Of a DNA stretch of 64,000 bases, positions 19,201-27,800 are shown piece after piece. The position numbers and the translations under genes were made by a program. The notes below the pieces were generated by a model. It saw only the letters and a program-made list of their open reading frames with translations, ran no database searches and was not told the origin of the DNA. Origin of the DNA: Pedobacter nyackensis (GTDB lineage: Bacteria > Bacteroidota > Bacteroidia > Sphingobacteriales > Sphingobacteriaceae); contig NZ_FWYB01000001.1 in NCBI RefSeq assembly GCF_900176505.1, forward strand, positions 283,400-347,399, given 5' to 3'. Within the stretch, counting starts at the first letter, position 1. The number at the start of each line of letters is the position of its first letter.

Positions 19201-19753
19201 TGAAACCAGTACAGATTATGCATCAATATATAACTCTTTAAATCGAGATGATGTTAAATTTATGGGATCTGGAACTCCCACATCTTTTGGCTCAATAAGA
19301 AATACTTTTTTTTATAAAGATTGGTCGTTGTCTCTAAATATTATATTTAAACTGGGGTATTACTTCCAAAGAACAAATGTATTTACTGGGGATGTTTATA
19401 GTTATAGGCAAGGAGACTATGGCTTAAGATGGAAAAATCCTGGGGATGAATCGAGAACCCGAATTCCTTCACTGGTCTATCCAGCAGATGGTTTAAGAGG
19501 GATTTTGTATCAAGGATCAGATGATCTGGTAGAAAAAGGGGATCATATCAGATTGCAGGATATAAGGATTAGCTATAAATTAACAAACAACCTAGCCAAA
19601 TATCTGCCTTTTAAAAGCCTTGAAGCTTACAGCTATGTAAATAATATAGGAATACTTTGGAGGGCAAATAAGAAAGGCATAGATCCTGATGCCGGCACTC
19701 AATTGATCCCATCTGCTAAATCAATTTCAGTTGGTCTTAATGCTACATTTTAA
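16238..19753 (+). CDS. SusC/RagA TonB-dependent importer with STN domain, locus 2
   Basis: The 1171-residue protein has an N-terminal hydrophobic segment (about residues 22-44), an STN domain (about 48-118), a carboxypeptidase-regulatory-like domain (about 135-210, DVRGIVVDEKGAPLVGATVK), a plug (about 220-345, with SVTILKDAAAASIWGVRAG) and a beta-barrel ending in Phe (SVGLNATF). STN-type SusC proteins signal ligand loading to FecR. It is followed by susD after 10 bp. The regulatory-like domain is much closer at the DNA level to that of locus 3 than the barrels are. The ligand is unknown. Confidence 0.93.
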   Translation: MKFLDHIGLLHVAWLPNQFVRIMRLTIIMITMALMQVSAAGLAQKVSLHFKNVPLEQVLIAVKQQTAYNFVYTEDVIAKAKRVSINLKDADLKDALMLCFENQPLNFTIEQGTIVIKAKEPSFLDKVVKRLTAIDVRGIVVDEKGAPLVGATVKVKGTEKKVVTNGRGEFYLQYVEEKVVLVISYLGYESIEMTAAKDLGTIRLKLVEGKLDEVEVVSTGYQNIPKERATGSFTLLDNELLNRRVSTNILDRIDGIASGVIFNKGIIDGSNKSDITIHGRSTIFANPNPLIVLDNFPYDGDLSNINPNDIESVTILKDAAAASIWGVRAGNGVIVLTTKKGKRDSKPILDFNSNLSVTEKPDLWYPYQMTSSEYIELEKFLYDKGRYKNALLNNTVVVSPAVTLMDKLKKNLLTTDQYNEEISKLQQHDVKRDLNKYFYRNPFRQQYNLNISGGNATQKYYLSGGFDRNNNSQVANNYNRYTINANNTFNFFKDKLELFTGLTLTKSKSENMIAGAVYTPYTPYDQLADKNGNALAIVNVATLGVGYTDALGTDQLLDWHYRPMDERTPNNVTNAINYRLLTGISYKVLPSLKAELNYQHEEGSTDRTLTNSKNSYYTRDMINRFTSVNQATGVVTRIIPHNDIVNQWLDNYRSQYMRLQLNFQKKIAGRHDVNAIAGYEFKDYSLDNTNQTYYGYDPVTKSNVNGTIDPLKSYPLYYNTSLTQRIGTSPSQSGSIDRAISFYANASYGYDRKYILSLSARKDETNIFGVKSNQKGVPLWSAGLSWIISNEAFYHLDYFSDLKLRATYGYNGNVDKTLSAYLTSQIAGSTLIGTDFSQVVNPPNPSLGWEKVKNINFGLDFSTKGNWLRGSIDYYVKNGEDLIGESPIAPQTGVLVFKGNSANTQTRGIDFTANIKALSVAQFRWDINALYSYSRDKVTEYKKLPAINGDLVFENYRNPLVGYPYYSVFAFKYAGLNNSGNPLGYLDGETSTDYASIYNSLNRDDVKFMGSGTPTSFGSIRNTFFYKDWSLSLNIIFKLGYYFQRTNVFTGDVYSYRQGDYGLRWKNPGDESRTRIPSLVYPADGLRGILYQGSDDLVEKGDHIRLQDIRISYKLTNNLAKYLPFKSLEAYSYVNNIGILWRANKKGIDPDAGTQLIPSAKSISVGLNATF

Positions 19754-19763
19754 TATTAAAAAG

Positions 19764-21152
19764 ATGAAATCAAACGATATAAAATATAGAAATTTAATAT
19801 TGATATGCATTTGTTTAGTGGGTTTTGCTTCCTGCAAAAAAGATTTTCTTGAAGCAAAACCCAGTACAAGTCTGCTTCTGTTAAGAAGTATTACAGACTA
19901 TCAATTTTTATTAAATAACACGACTGTTTTTAACCAAACCGGGTCTTTACCATTTGCTTCAACCGATGAAATTGATGTTCCTGACTATGCTACTTATTTA
20001 AGTTTTGAAGCGCAAACAACGCGAAACTCTTACATCTGGTCTAAAGACTTATATGGAAGCGATTTAAAAATTGAAGATTGGAATAGACCATACAAGGCAA
20101 TATTCTTTTCAAACAGCGTTCTTGAAGCACTTCCTAATGATGAACAAGTAGGGAGTAGTGAATGGAGGCGTACAAAAGGGTGGGCTTTATTTGGAAGAGC
20201 ATTTGCGTACTATGACCTTGTTGGCAATTTTTGTAAGCCATATGATTCTCAGACAGCTCAGAGCGATAAAGGGCTGCCTTTAAGATTGAAGCCGGGAATT
20301 GACGATCTTTTGCCCAGAAGTAATTTAAAGGATACCTATGCATTGATTTTAAGTGACCTAATCCAGTCAAAAGAATTATTAACAAATGATTTGTCTGTTA
20401 ACTTTAGAAACGAACCTTCAAAGGCGGCCGTTTTCGCTTTGCTGGCAAGAATACACTTGAGTATGAGGGATTATAATAAAGCCGAAAGCTATGCTGATAG
20501 TTGTATGTTAATTTACAAAAAGTTAATAGATTACAATACAGTAACAGCCAATGTAACGACTCCCTTTAATTTTTTTAATGATGAAACTATTTATCAATCT
20601 ACACAGATAAATGGCTATAATGAAGTGATTACAACCACTACTGGCCAGTATACGATAAGGACTGAATTATTGGATTCCTATGATGACAATGATTTGAGGA
20701 GAACAGTTTTTTTTGTTACCCATGCTAACGGACGTGTTTATAAACGTAGAGGATACAGCGGGAGGGCAAATCATTTTACGGGTTTAGCCACAAATGAAAT
20801 TTATTTGATTAAAGCGGAATGTGCTGCCAGACGATCTAACGTTACTATTGCTTTGAAGTACTTAAATGATTTGTTAATTAACAGATACAAAACAGATAGT
20901 TTCATTCCTCGTGTAGGAACTATCCCTGCCGAAGTGCTCCAGATCGTTTTAACGGAACGAAAAAAAGAATTGGTACGTACAGGACTTCGATGGTCAGATT
21001 TAAAACGTTATAACAAAGAGGGTGCTAATATTAAATTAACCCGTGTACTAAATGGGGTGACCTATACTTTGGAGCCAAATGATCCTCGCTATATATATCC
21101 AATTCCAAATGATGAAATCGCTTACAGTGGTATTGAACAAAATGCACGATAA
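19764..21152 (+). CDS. SusD/RagB-family surface lipoprotein, locus 2
   Basis: I chose the ATG at 19764 because it gives a proper lipoprotein signal, MKSNDIKYRNLILICICLVG, followed by the lipobox FASC and KKDFLEAKPST. An upstream in-frame start at 19731 would overlap susC and spoil the signal. The 462-residue protein has the SusD helices (RAFAYYDLVGNFCKPY, ARIHLSMRDYNKAE) and the family end pattern LTERKKELVRTGLRWSDLKR then YIYPIPNDEI. It should bind the ligand on the cell surface together with SusC. The stop lies 11 bp before the thioredoxin gene. Confidence 0.92.
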   Translation: MKSNDIKYRNLILICICLVGFASCKKDFLEAKPSTSLLLLRSITDYQFLLNNTTVFNQTGSLPFASTDEIDVPDYATYLSFEAQTTRNSYIWSKDLYGSDLKIEDWNRPYKAIFFSNSVLEALPNDEQVGSSEWRRTKGWALFGRAFAYYDLVGNFCKPYDSQTAQSDKGLPLRLKPGIDDLLPRSNLKDTYALILSDLIQSKELLTNDLSVNFRNEPSKAAVFALLARIHLSMRDYNKAESYADSCMLIYKKLIDYNTVTANVTTPFNFFNDETIYQSTQINGYNEVITTTTGQYTIRTELLDSYDDNDLRRTVFFVTHANGRVYKRRGYSGRANHFTGLATNEIYLIKAECAARRSNVTIALKYLNDLLINRYKTDSFIPRVGTIPAEVLQIVLTERKKELVRTGLRWSDLKRYNKEGANIKLTRVLNGVTYTLEPNDPRYIYPIPNDEIAYSGIEQNAR

Positions 21153-21163
21153 AAAACCAAATT

Positions 21164-22630
21164 ATGAAATACTTTAAAAGAATAACTCTTATAAATATAT
21201 TTTGCGTCCTGATTTATACTGTTCCATTATGTGCTCAGGAAAGAATAAGGAAAGAAATTACGATTACTGGAACGCTTAATGATTCTTTAATTAATGAAAT
21301 AAAAGGAACACCTATTATTCAGGCATGGACTGGAGAAGATTACTTAACTTATACGAGTGGGCATCCTGTAACTTTTAAAGCTAACAGTTTTACACTAAAG
21401 ATCAATCCCACTTCTGATTTCATGTATTTTAGGTTTCAGTTTGGATTAAATGACTTACTATATCAAAACTATCTGATCAAGCCGGGTGATTCTATAGCCT
21501 TTAAATTACATAACAGCGCTATTAATTACGATTCAAACTCCAGTTTATTTAATTGTCAGTTTGAAATGCAAAAGGTAATCCAGACAATGAATAAATTAAA
21601 TCGGAATTTTTCACTAATAAAGCAACAAGAATCTTATAACAATAAAATTGACAGCATTCTTTTAATACATGGTAAACAATTAGATGCGACAACAGTAAAT
21701 CTAATCAGAACCAATTTTCGTAGTAAAATTATATCCTCAATTTGTCAAATATCACGATCTGCACTTTATGCACTTGCAAATAAAACGGATAAACTATTAA
21801 TTGACACTAATAACTCAAATATCAATGACTTTTGTAATCATGCCAGGTATGCCAATTTTAAACCAGATGATTTTATAATAAGGAATTCTGCCCATTACGT
21901 TGATAGCTTTTATAATATTGAAATCTTAAAAATGCTGCTTCAAATGGGGATTTATGAAAATAAAGACAGGACAGATTATGGAAATAAAAAATTCAAGTTT
22001 ATTCATGACTCGATCCTTAAAAATTATTCGGGCTTGTTAAAGGATAAACTACTAACAATGTTTTATTTAGAGTCCTTTAGGATGTCTCCTAAAGCAATAG
22101 ATTATTTAAATGCAAATATTTCCAGCATCCATGATAGCAAATGTATTCAAATGCTTAAGGCCTTACAAAGTTCTAAAAGTAGCGGGAATCCTGCTTTTGC
22201 ATTTGATTTAGCAAGCGATAATGGAAAACGGTATACACTAAATGACCTTAAAGGAAAAGTTATAGTTGCTACCTTTTATTCGACAGGATGTTCACCTTGC
22301 AAGGCCTTACATGCCTTTTTGAAAGACTGGAAGAAGCCCTTGCATAACAACCCAAACATAGCATTTGTAAACATAAGCATAGATGCGTATAGGCAAAAAT
22401 GGATAGATGATTTGAGATTAAACATTTATACCTCTCCTAATGAAATTAATCTCTGGCTGGGTGAATCAAGTATAAGACACCCTATATTTAAGTTTTATAA
22501 TTATAATGGTGGAGTTCCTGAGATGCTTTTAATTGATAAACAGGGTAATATCATAAGTTCTAGTCCCGTTCGTCCGATAGACCAACAAACACTGGTAAAT
22601 TTTGATGCATTAATTAGAAAATATCTTTAA
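21164..22630 (+). CDS. Secreted TlpA-like thioredoxin of importer locus 2
   Basis: The 488-residue protein has a signal peptide (about residues 1-24, ending PLCAQ), a long N-terminal region without a recognised domain, and a C-terminal thioredoxin domain from about residue 345 (NPAFAFDLASDNGKRYTLND). The active-site motif is C376-S-P-C379. It is the last gene of the locus 2 operon, 11 bp after susD. Compared with the locus 1 and locus 3 proteins, the CXXC centre differs (CSPC against CGGC and CSGC), so redox potentials may differ. Function is envelope thiol-disulfide exchange by family; the target is unknown. Confidence 0.85.
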   Translation: MKYFKRITLINIFCVLIYTVPLCAQERIRKEITITGTLNDSLINEIKGTPIIQAWTGEDYLTYTSGHPVTFKANSFTLKINPTSDFMYFRFQFGLNDLLYQNYLIKPGDSIAFKLHNSAINYDSNSSLFNCQFEMQKVIQTMNKLNRNFSLIKQQESYNNKIDSILLIHGKQLDATTVNLIRTNFRSKIISSICQISRSALYALANKTDKLLIDTNNSNINDFCNHARYANFKPDDFIIRNSAHYVDSFYNIEILKMLLQMGIYENKDRTDYGNKKFKFIHDSILKNYSGLLKDKLLTMFYLESFRMSPKAIDYLNANISSIHDSKCIQMLKALQSSKSSGNPAFAFDLASDNGKRYTLNDLKGKVIVATFYSTGCSPCKALHAFLKDWKKPLHNNPNIAFVNISIDAYRQKWIDDLRLNIYTSPNEINLWLGESSIRHPIFKFYNYNGGVPEMLLIDKQGNIISSSPVRPIDQQTLVNFDALIRKYL

Positions 22631-22739
22631 ATAGAATTAATAGCTTGCCTTGTATGATCATCATATTATTCCCGGTTTTTATTTTTATCTGAACGCATTA
22701 TACTTTATTGCTGCATTTTAATTAATATTGTCGTAACAC

Positions 22740-22775
22740 TTTGTTAAATTAGTGATAATCAATCACTACACTTTT
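22740..22775 (+). promoter_or_regulatory. Putative promoter of sigma gene 3 with internal dyad
   Basis: TTTG (22740-22743) and TACACTTTT (22767-22775) are spaced 23 bp, fitting the Bacteroidetes -33 and -7 elements. The spacer contains a perfect inverted repeat AGTGAT-AATCA-ATCACT (22751-22767), a possible operator. The sigma gene ATG follows at 22798. Promoter call is by consensus only. Confidence 0.4.
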
Positions 22776-22797
22776 ACTGAATTGAACTAACGATAAT

Positions 22798-23394
22798 ATG
22801 GAAAAGTATGGTAACCTTACGGATACAGAAATTCTACCCTTATTGAGGGCAGCAGACCGTGATGTTTTTCATATTGTTTACAATCGTTACCGTAACAAAG
22901 TCTATTCTGTTGCATTGAACGTACTACGAGATGAATTGGATGCAGAAGAGGTAATGCAGGAAGTAATGCTTAAACTCTGGCTTTCGGTGGGTACATTAAA
23001 AGATGACTCTAATTTAGAGGCTTATCTTAAAACGCTGACACGAAATTTAAGTTATAATGTTTTGAGGAGGCAAGCTTTGGTGGCAAAAACTGCAATCTCC
23101 AGGGGGCTTAACTGGAAAGACTATCACAATGAGACGGAAGAGCAAATAATACTGAGCGAAACTAAAAGAGTTTTGCAAGATGCAATTGAAAGGTTACCGC
23201 CTCAACAAAAAGTGGTTTATCAACTTTGTCAGCAGGATGGCTTAAAATATGAGGAAGCAGCTAAACAACTCAATCTATCCGCTCATACAGTACAAGGTTA
23301 TATGAAGCTGGCGTTGCGCTCGGTACGTACTTACGTTTCGGTACATACGGATGTGGCAGTTGTGCTGGTTATTTTTGGATTACTTAAAAAATAA
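22798..23394 (+). CDS. ECF RNA polymerase sigma factor, locus 3
   Basis: A 198-residue ECF sigma factor. Region 2 lies at about residues 20-90 (VFHIVYNRYRNKVYSVALNV, DAEEVMQEVMLKLWLSV) and region 4 at about 130-180 (LPPQQKVVYQLCQQDGLKYEEAAKQLNLSAHTVQGYM). It ends in a short hydrophobic tail (VAVVLVIFGLLKK), as do the other two. The fecR gene follows 84 bp later across a C-run/G-run hairpin. It starts the third importer locus, 167 bp after the second. Confidence 0.92.
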   Translation: MEKYGNLTDTEILPLLRAADRDVFHIVYNRYRNKVYSVALNVLRDELDAEEVMQEVMLKLWLSVGTLKDDSNLEAYLKTLTRNLSYNVLRRQALVAKTAISRGLNWKDYHNETEEQIILSETKRVLQDAIERLPPQQKVVYQLCQQDGLKYEEAAKQLNLSAHTVQGYMKLALRSVRTYVSVHTDVAVVLVIFGLLKK

Positions 23395-23409
23395 TTTTTT
23401 TCATCTTCA

Positions 23410-23457
23410 ATACCCCCGATCCCTGGGGGTTGGGGGTTTATATAATAAAGGGGGTAT
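23410..23457 (+). promoter_or_regulatory. Alternative C5/G5 hairpins between sigma 3 and fecR 3
   Basis: One C-run (ATACCCCC, 23410-23417) can pair with any of three G-runs: 23425-23429, 23432-23436 and 23450-23454. The last pairing gives an 8-bp perfect stem, with GGGGGTAT at 23450-23457. It sits 22 bp before the fecR start. The repeats are seen; any switching role is inference. Confidence 0.4.
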
Positions 23458-23478
23458 AAACACCCACCGGAATTGTAT

Positions 23479-24642
23479 ATGGATGAAAACAGATTAAGAT
23501 ATTTATACCAGAGGTTCAATGAAAGAACAGCTTCTGATACCGAAGTCGAAGAATTCTATCTTGCCCTTTTAGAACCGGAAGCCGAGAGGTTGATCAAATC
23601 TATTATTAACAAGGAATGGGATAATAGCTCAGTTGTTTATGAGACTGAAGTTGCTCAGTATAAAGCTGAAGAAATTTACCAGCATATCATTTCTAAAACT
23701 CCACTAGCAACTAAAACTAAACAGCTATGGCCTCGTATTGCAGCAGCAGCTGCTATTATACTTGCTATTGGTGTGGGTGTATTCTTTTATATGAACCAGT
23801 CGGTAAAGGAGACTGTTCAATCTGCAGCTTATGTCAATGATATTGATCCGGGCAAGCAAGGTGCCACCCTTACATTAGCTAACGGTAAAAAGATCAAATT
23901 AGCTGATGCAGCAAATGGCGAAATTGCTCAAGAAGCTGGCATCACTGTCACTAAAACAGCAGACGGGCAGCTTGTCTATGCTATTAAGGAAACTAATAAC
24001 GACCTCAATAAAATCAACACCTTATCAACTGCCAAAGGAGAAACGTACAAGTTGCGTTTGCCGGATGGATCTTTGGTATGGTTAAACGCCGCTTCAAGTT
24101 TAACTTACTCTGCTAACCTAAAAGAGCGTGGGAAACGTAGAGTAAGACTTGACGGTGAGGCTTATTTTGAAATAGCCAGGGATAATGCACATCCTTTTGT
24201 TGTGGAAAGTAAGGGGCAGCAGGTGGAAGTACTGGGTACGCATTTTAATGTTAATGCCTACAAAGATGAAGTAATTGCTAGAACAACGCTATTGGAGGGA
24301 AGTGTAAATATAAATGGTAAAATACTCAAACCTAATCAGCAAGCGGAGCTTTCTGCTATAGGTATAAAAATAAGAGATGTGGATGCACAAGATGCTATCG
24401 CATGGAAAGAGGGTTACTTTACTTACAATGGTGAAACCTTATCTGAAATTATGAAACAAGTTGCCCGCTGGTATGATGTTGAAGTGATTTTTGAAGATGC
24501 TGGTCTTAAGGAAAAAACATTCCTTGGAAGCATTGGCCGATTTGAGCAAATATCAAAGGTATTGAATATGCTTTCCAGAACTGAAGTCGCATCATTTACA
24601 ATAGAGGGAAAAACTATAAAAATTAAGAAAAAGAATAAATAG
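23479..24642 (+). CDS. FecR-family anti-sigma factor, locus 3
   Basis: I chose ATG at 23479 (MDENRLRYLYQRF) over an in-frame TTG two codons earlier, giving 387 residues. The layout is a cytoplasmic region (about 1-80), one transmembrane helix (about 88-108, IAAAAAIILAIGVGVFFY), and a periplasmic FecR domain with STAKGETYKLRLPDGSLVWL, GEAYFEIARDNAHPFVV and VLGTHFNVNAY. A C-terminal STN-like part ends FTIEGKTIKIKKK. It lacks the insertion present in FecR of locus 2. It should restrain the locus 3 sigma factor until the SusC signals. A 241-bp leader separates it from susC. Confidence 0.91.
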   Translation: MDENRLRYLYQRFNERTASDTEVEEFYLALLEPEAERLIKSIINKEWDNSSVVYETEVAQYKAEEIYQHIISKTPLATKTKQLWPRIAAAAAIILAIGVGVFFYMNQSVKETVQSAAYVNDIDPGKQGATLTLANGKKIKLADAANGEIAQEAGITVTKTADGQLVYAIKETNNDLNKINTLSTAKGETYKLRLPDGSLVWLNAASSLTYSANLKERGKRRVRLDGEAYFEIARDNAHPFVVESKGQQVEVLGTHFNVNAYKDEVIARTTLLEGSVNINGKILKPNQQAELSAIGIKIRDVDAQDAIAWKEGYFTYNGETLSEIMKQVARWYDVEVIFEDAGLKEKTFLGSIGRFEQISKVLNMLSRTEVASFTIEGKTIKIKKKNK

Positions 24643-24754
24643 GACTAACCATCCACAGGGACTAATCAATTCCAATTGATTTAATAAATTATCAACTTAA
24701 CTAAACGAAATATGAAAAATCTGAAAGATATTCCTTAGCATAGACAGCAACAAT

Positions 24755-24785
24755 AAAGGGCTCCGATTTGCCGTCGAAACCCTTT
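24755..24785 (+). promoter_or_regulatory. Hairpin in susC leader, locus 3
   Basis: AAAGGG (24755-24760) pairs with CCCTTT (24780-24785) around a loop that can add a weak CGA/TCG pair. It lies in the 241-bp fecR-susC gap, which also holds an eight-codon frame (ATG at 24712). It is weaker than the leaders of loci 1 and 2 but in the same position. Function is inferred. Confidence 0.35.
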
Positions 24786-24883
24786 CCTATCTGCTTTCCT
24801 GAAAACATTGAATTAACAATATTTTGTAACCTGGTGATTGCTCATCCTTCTAAAAACTTGCAATCATCATAACAGATGTACGA

Positions 24884-27800
24884 ATGTATATAATTTTTAC
24901 CAGATATGATATGCCGCCAGGCTACATCATAAAACTGCTTGTAATTATGAAACTAACTGTATTCATATTAATTACTACGCTAATGCAGGTAAGTGCCGCT
25001 ACTTTTGGTCAAAAAGTAATCCTGAAAGAGAATAACCTCACTATCGAAAGGGTATTTAAAGAAATTCATAAGCAAACAGGATACTATGTGCTGATGGAGA
25101 ATTCGGAGTTTAAGTCCACGAGAGTAAACACAAAGTTTCAAAATACGCCATTGAATGAGGTAATGGATTTCCTGGTGAAAGAAACTGATCTGACTTATAC
25201 GATTGAAGAAAATACGGTGGTCATTAAGAAGAAAGTGCCTTCCTTTCTGGAGCGCCTGGTTGAGCGCTGGGCTAGTATTGATGTGCGTGGCATTGTGGTG
25301 GATGAGAAAGGCCTGCCTTTAGTAGGAGCCACAGTGAAGGTGAAAGGAACAGAGAAGAGAGTGGTGACTGGCGAAAAGGGAGAATTTTATTTGCAGAGTG
25401 TGGAGGAAAGAGCCGTGTTAGTGATCAGCTATTTGGGCTATGAATCTAAAGAAATTACTGCCAATAAAGATATTGGAGCGGTTAGGCTGATCTTGAGTGA
25501 AGGGAAACTTGATGAAGTGACCATAGTCAGCACAGGATACCAGGAGATTCCAAAAGAACGGGCTACTGGTTCATTTACCGTAATCAATAATCAGCTGATC
25601 AATCGTGCTGTTTCAACAAATATAATGGACAGGCTGGTTGGTGTTTCAAGTGGTCTGTTGCAAAATGATGGAACCGGTAACAATTTGGGAATTAGTATCA
25701 GGGGAAGAAGTACCATTTTTGCCAATACCCAGCCCTTAATTGTGGTAGATAATTTCCCCTATGATGGGGACATCAACAATATTAATCCCAATGACATTGA
25801 GAATGTAACGTTGCTGAAAGATGCTGCGGCAGCATCCATCTGGGGGGCCAGATCGGGAAATGGGGTAATCGTAATTACAACCAAAAAGGGAAGCTACAAC
25901 GGAAAAACTCAAGTTTCCTTGAATAGCAATGTTACCATCGGGGGTTTGCCGAAATTGAGTTATGTACCTAATATCTCTACTTCCGGGTATATCGAAATGG
26001 AAAAACTGCTGTTTTCAAATGGGTTTTATGCTCAGATAGGGGGGTACAATCAACCGGCATTAACGCCAATAGTCGAAATTCTAATTCGCCAAAGGAATAA
26101 TGAAATAACAGAAGGGGAAGCGAATACCTTGATCGCAAAGTTTAACCATGACTCGCGGGACGATTTTAAAAGGTACCTATACCGAAAACCCGTTAATCAA
26201 CAGTATGCCCTTAATCTAAACGGAGGGACGCAAAATCAAAAATATTACCTCTCCGCTGGACTGGATAAAAACTTAAATAGCTTAAAAGGAAACGGTTTAG
26301 AACGTCTAACGCTCAATGCAAATAACACTTATTCCTTTTTGAACAATAAGTTAGAGATCACTACCGGTATAATGTATATGTATTCAAATGTTCAAAATAA
26401 TGGAATTTCTCCCGGAAGTATTAAGTATGGGAGTTATAATACCTTGTATCCGTATGCCCGCTTAAGTGATGATCAGGGAAATCACCTTTCCATTCCAAAA
26501 TACAGACAGATTTATCTGGATACTGCCGGTGGAGGGAAATTGCTGGATTGGAATTACAGGCCTTTGGATGAGCTTGCGCTATCTGATAACACAACAACTC
26601 AGAATGATGTTCAGGCTAGTTTTATCACACGCTATAAATTCAGTAAACAACTCTCTTTTGATCTCAAATACCTCTATGGAAGAGGGAACTCCAAAGCTGA
26701 TAATGTAAATGCACCTGATAGCTATTATACCAGGAATTTAATAAACCGGTACAGCAGCATTTCTGGTGATGTGGTAACACGGCCCATCCCATTAGGCGCT
26801 ATTCTGAATCGTACTTCAGTAGATTACAAGTCCCAGAACCTGCGTGCACAGGCTAATTACAGTAATGCCTGGGATAATAATAATCTAGACTTCATAGCCG
26901 GGGCCGAAATCAAAGATTTGGTTTCTAAAATAGGTGACGATATCATCTATGGGTATGATAAAAAACATACAAACGGCAGTCCGGTAGACAATGTGAGTTT
27001 GTTCCCGAATTACGTTACGGGCAACAGTATGCAAATTCCTTATGGTTCATTTGAACAAAATAAGATTGACCGTTACGTTTCTTTCTTTGGCAATATTGCT
27101 TATACCTACAAGAAACGCTATATCATTTCCGCTAGTGCCAGACAAGATGCTTCAAACTTGATTGGTGTCAACAGTAACCAGAAATGGGTGCCATTATGGT
27201 CGGTAGGAGGGAGCTGGATCCTAAGCGATGAAAAGTTTTATCAGGTAAACTGGCTGAATTATTTAAAGATCAGAGCAACCTATGGCTACAATGGAAATGT
27301 AGATAAATCTGTGGCCGCATACCTGGTCACTCAGCAATTGACTAATAATGTTTACGGTAATCCTACTTCATACATCCAAAATTCTCCAAACCCAGACTTG
27401 CGTTGGGAACGAATAGGGATGTTAAATCTGGCGCTGGACTACTCCTTATTCAATAACAGGTTATCCGGGAGCTTTGACTATTATTTTAAATCGGGCTTTG
27501 ACCTGATGGGCTTCTCCTCATTGGCTCCTTCAACTGGACTTACTGTATTCAAGGGCAATACCTCAAATATGAAAGGAAGGGGAGTGGACATCGTGATAAA
27601 TTCAAAAAACATGGACAATGCCTTTAAGTGGAGTACTTCCTTATTGCTAAGCACCGCCAGGGATAAGGTGACTGCTTACAATGTAAATCCGACAACGATC
27701 TCCGATTACATCAGAGGCAGCAGTCCAATTGTAGGGAAAACGGTTTATCCGGTTTTTAGTTATCGCGCTGCGGGGCTGGATGCACAGACTGGTGACCCGA

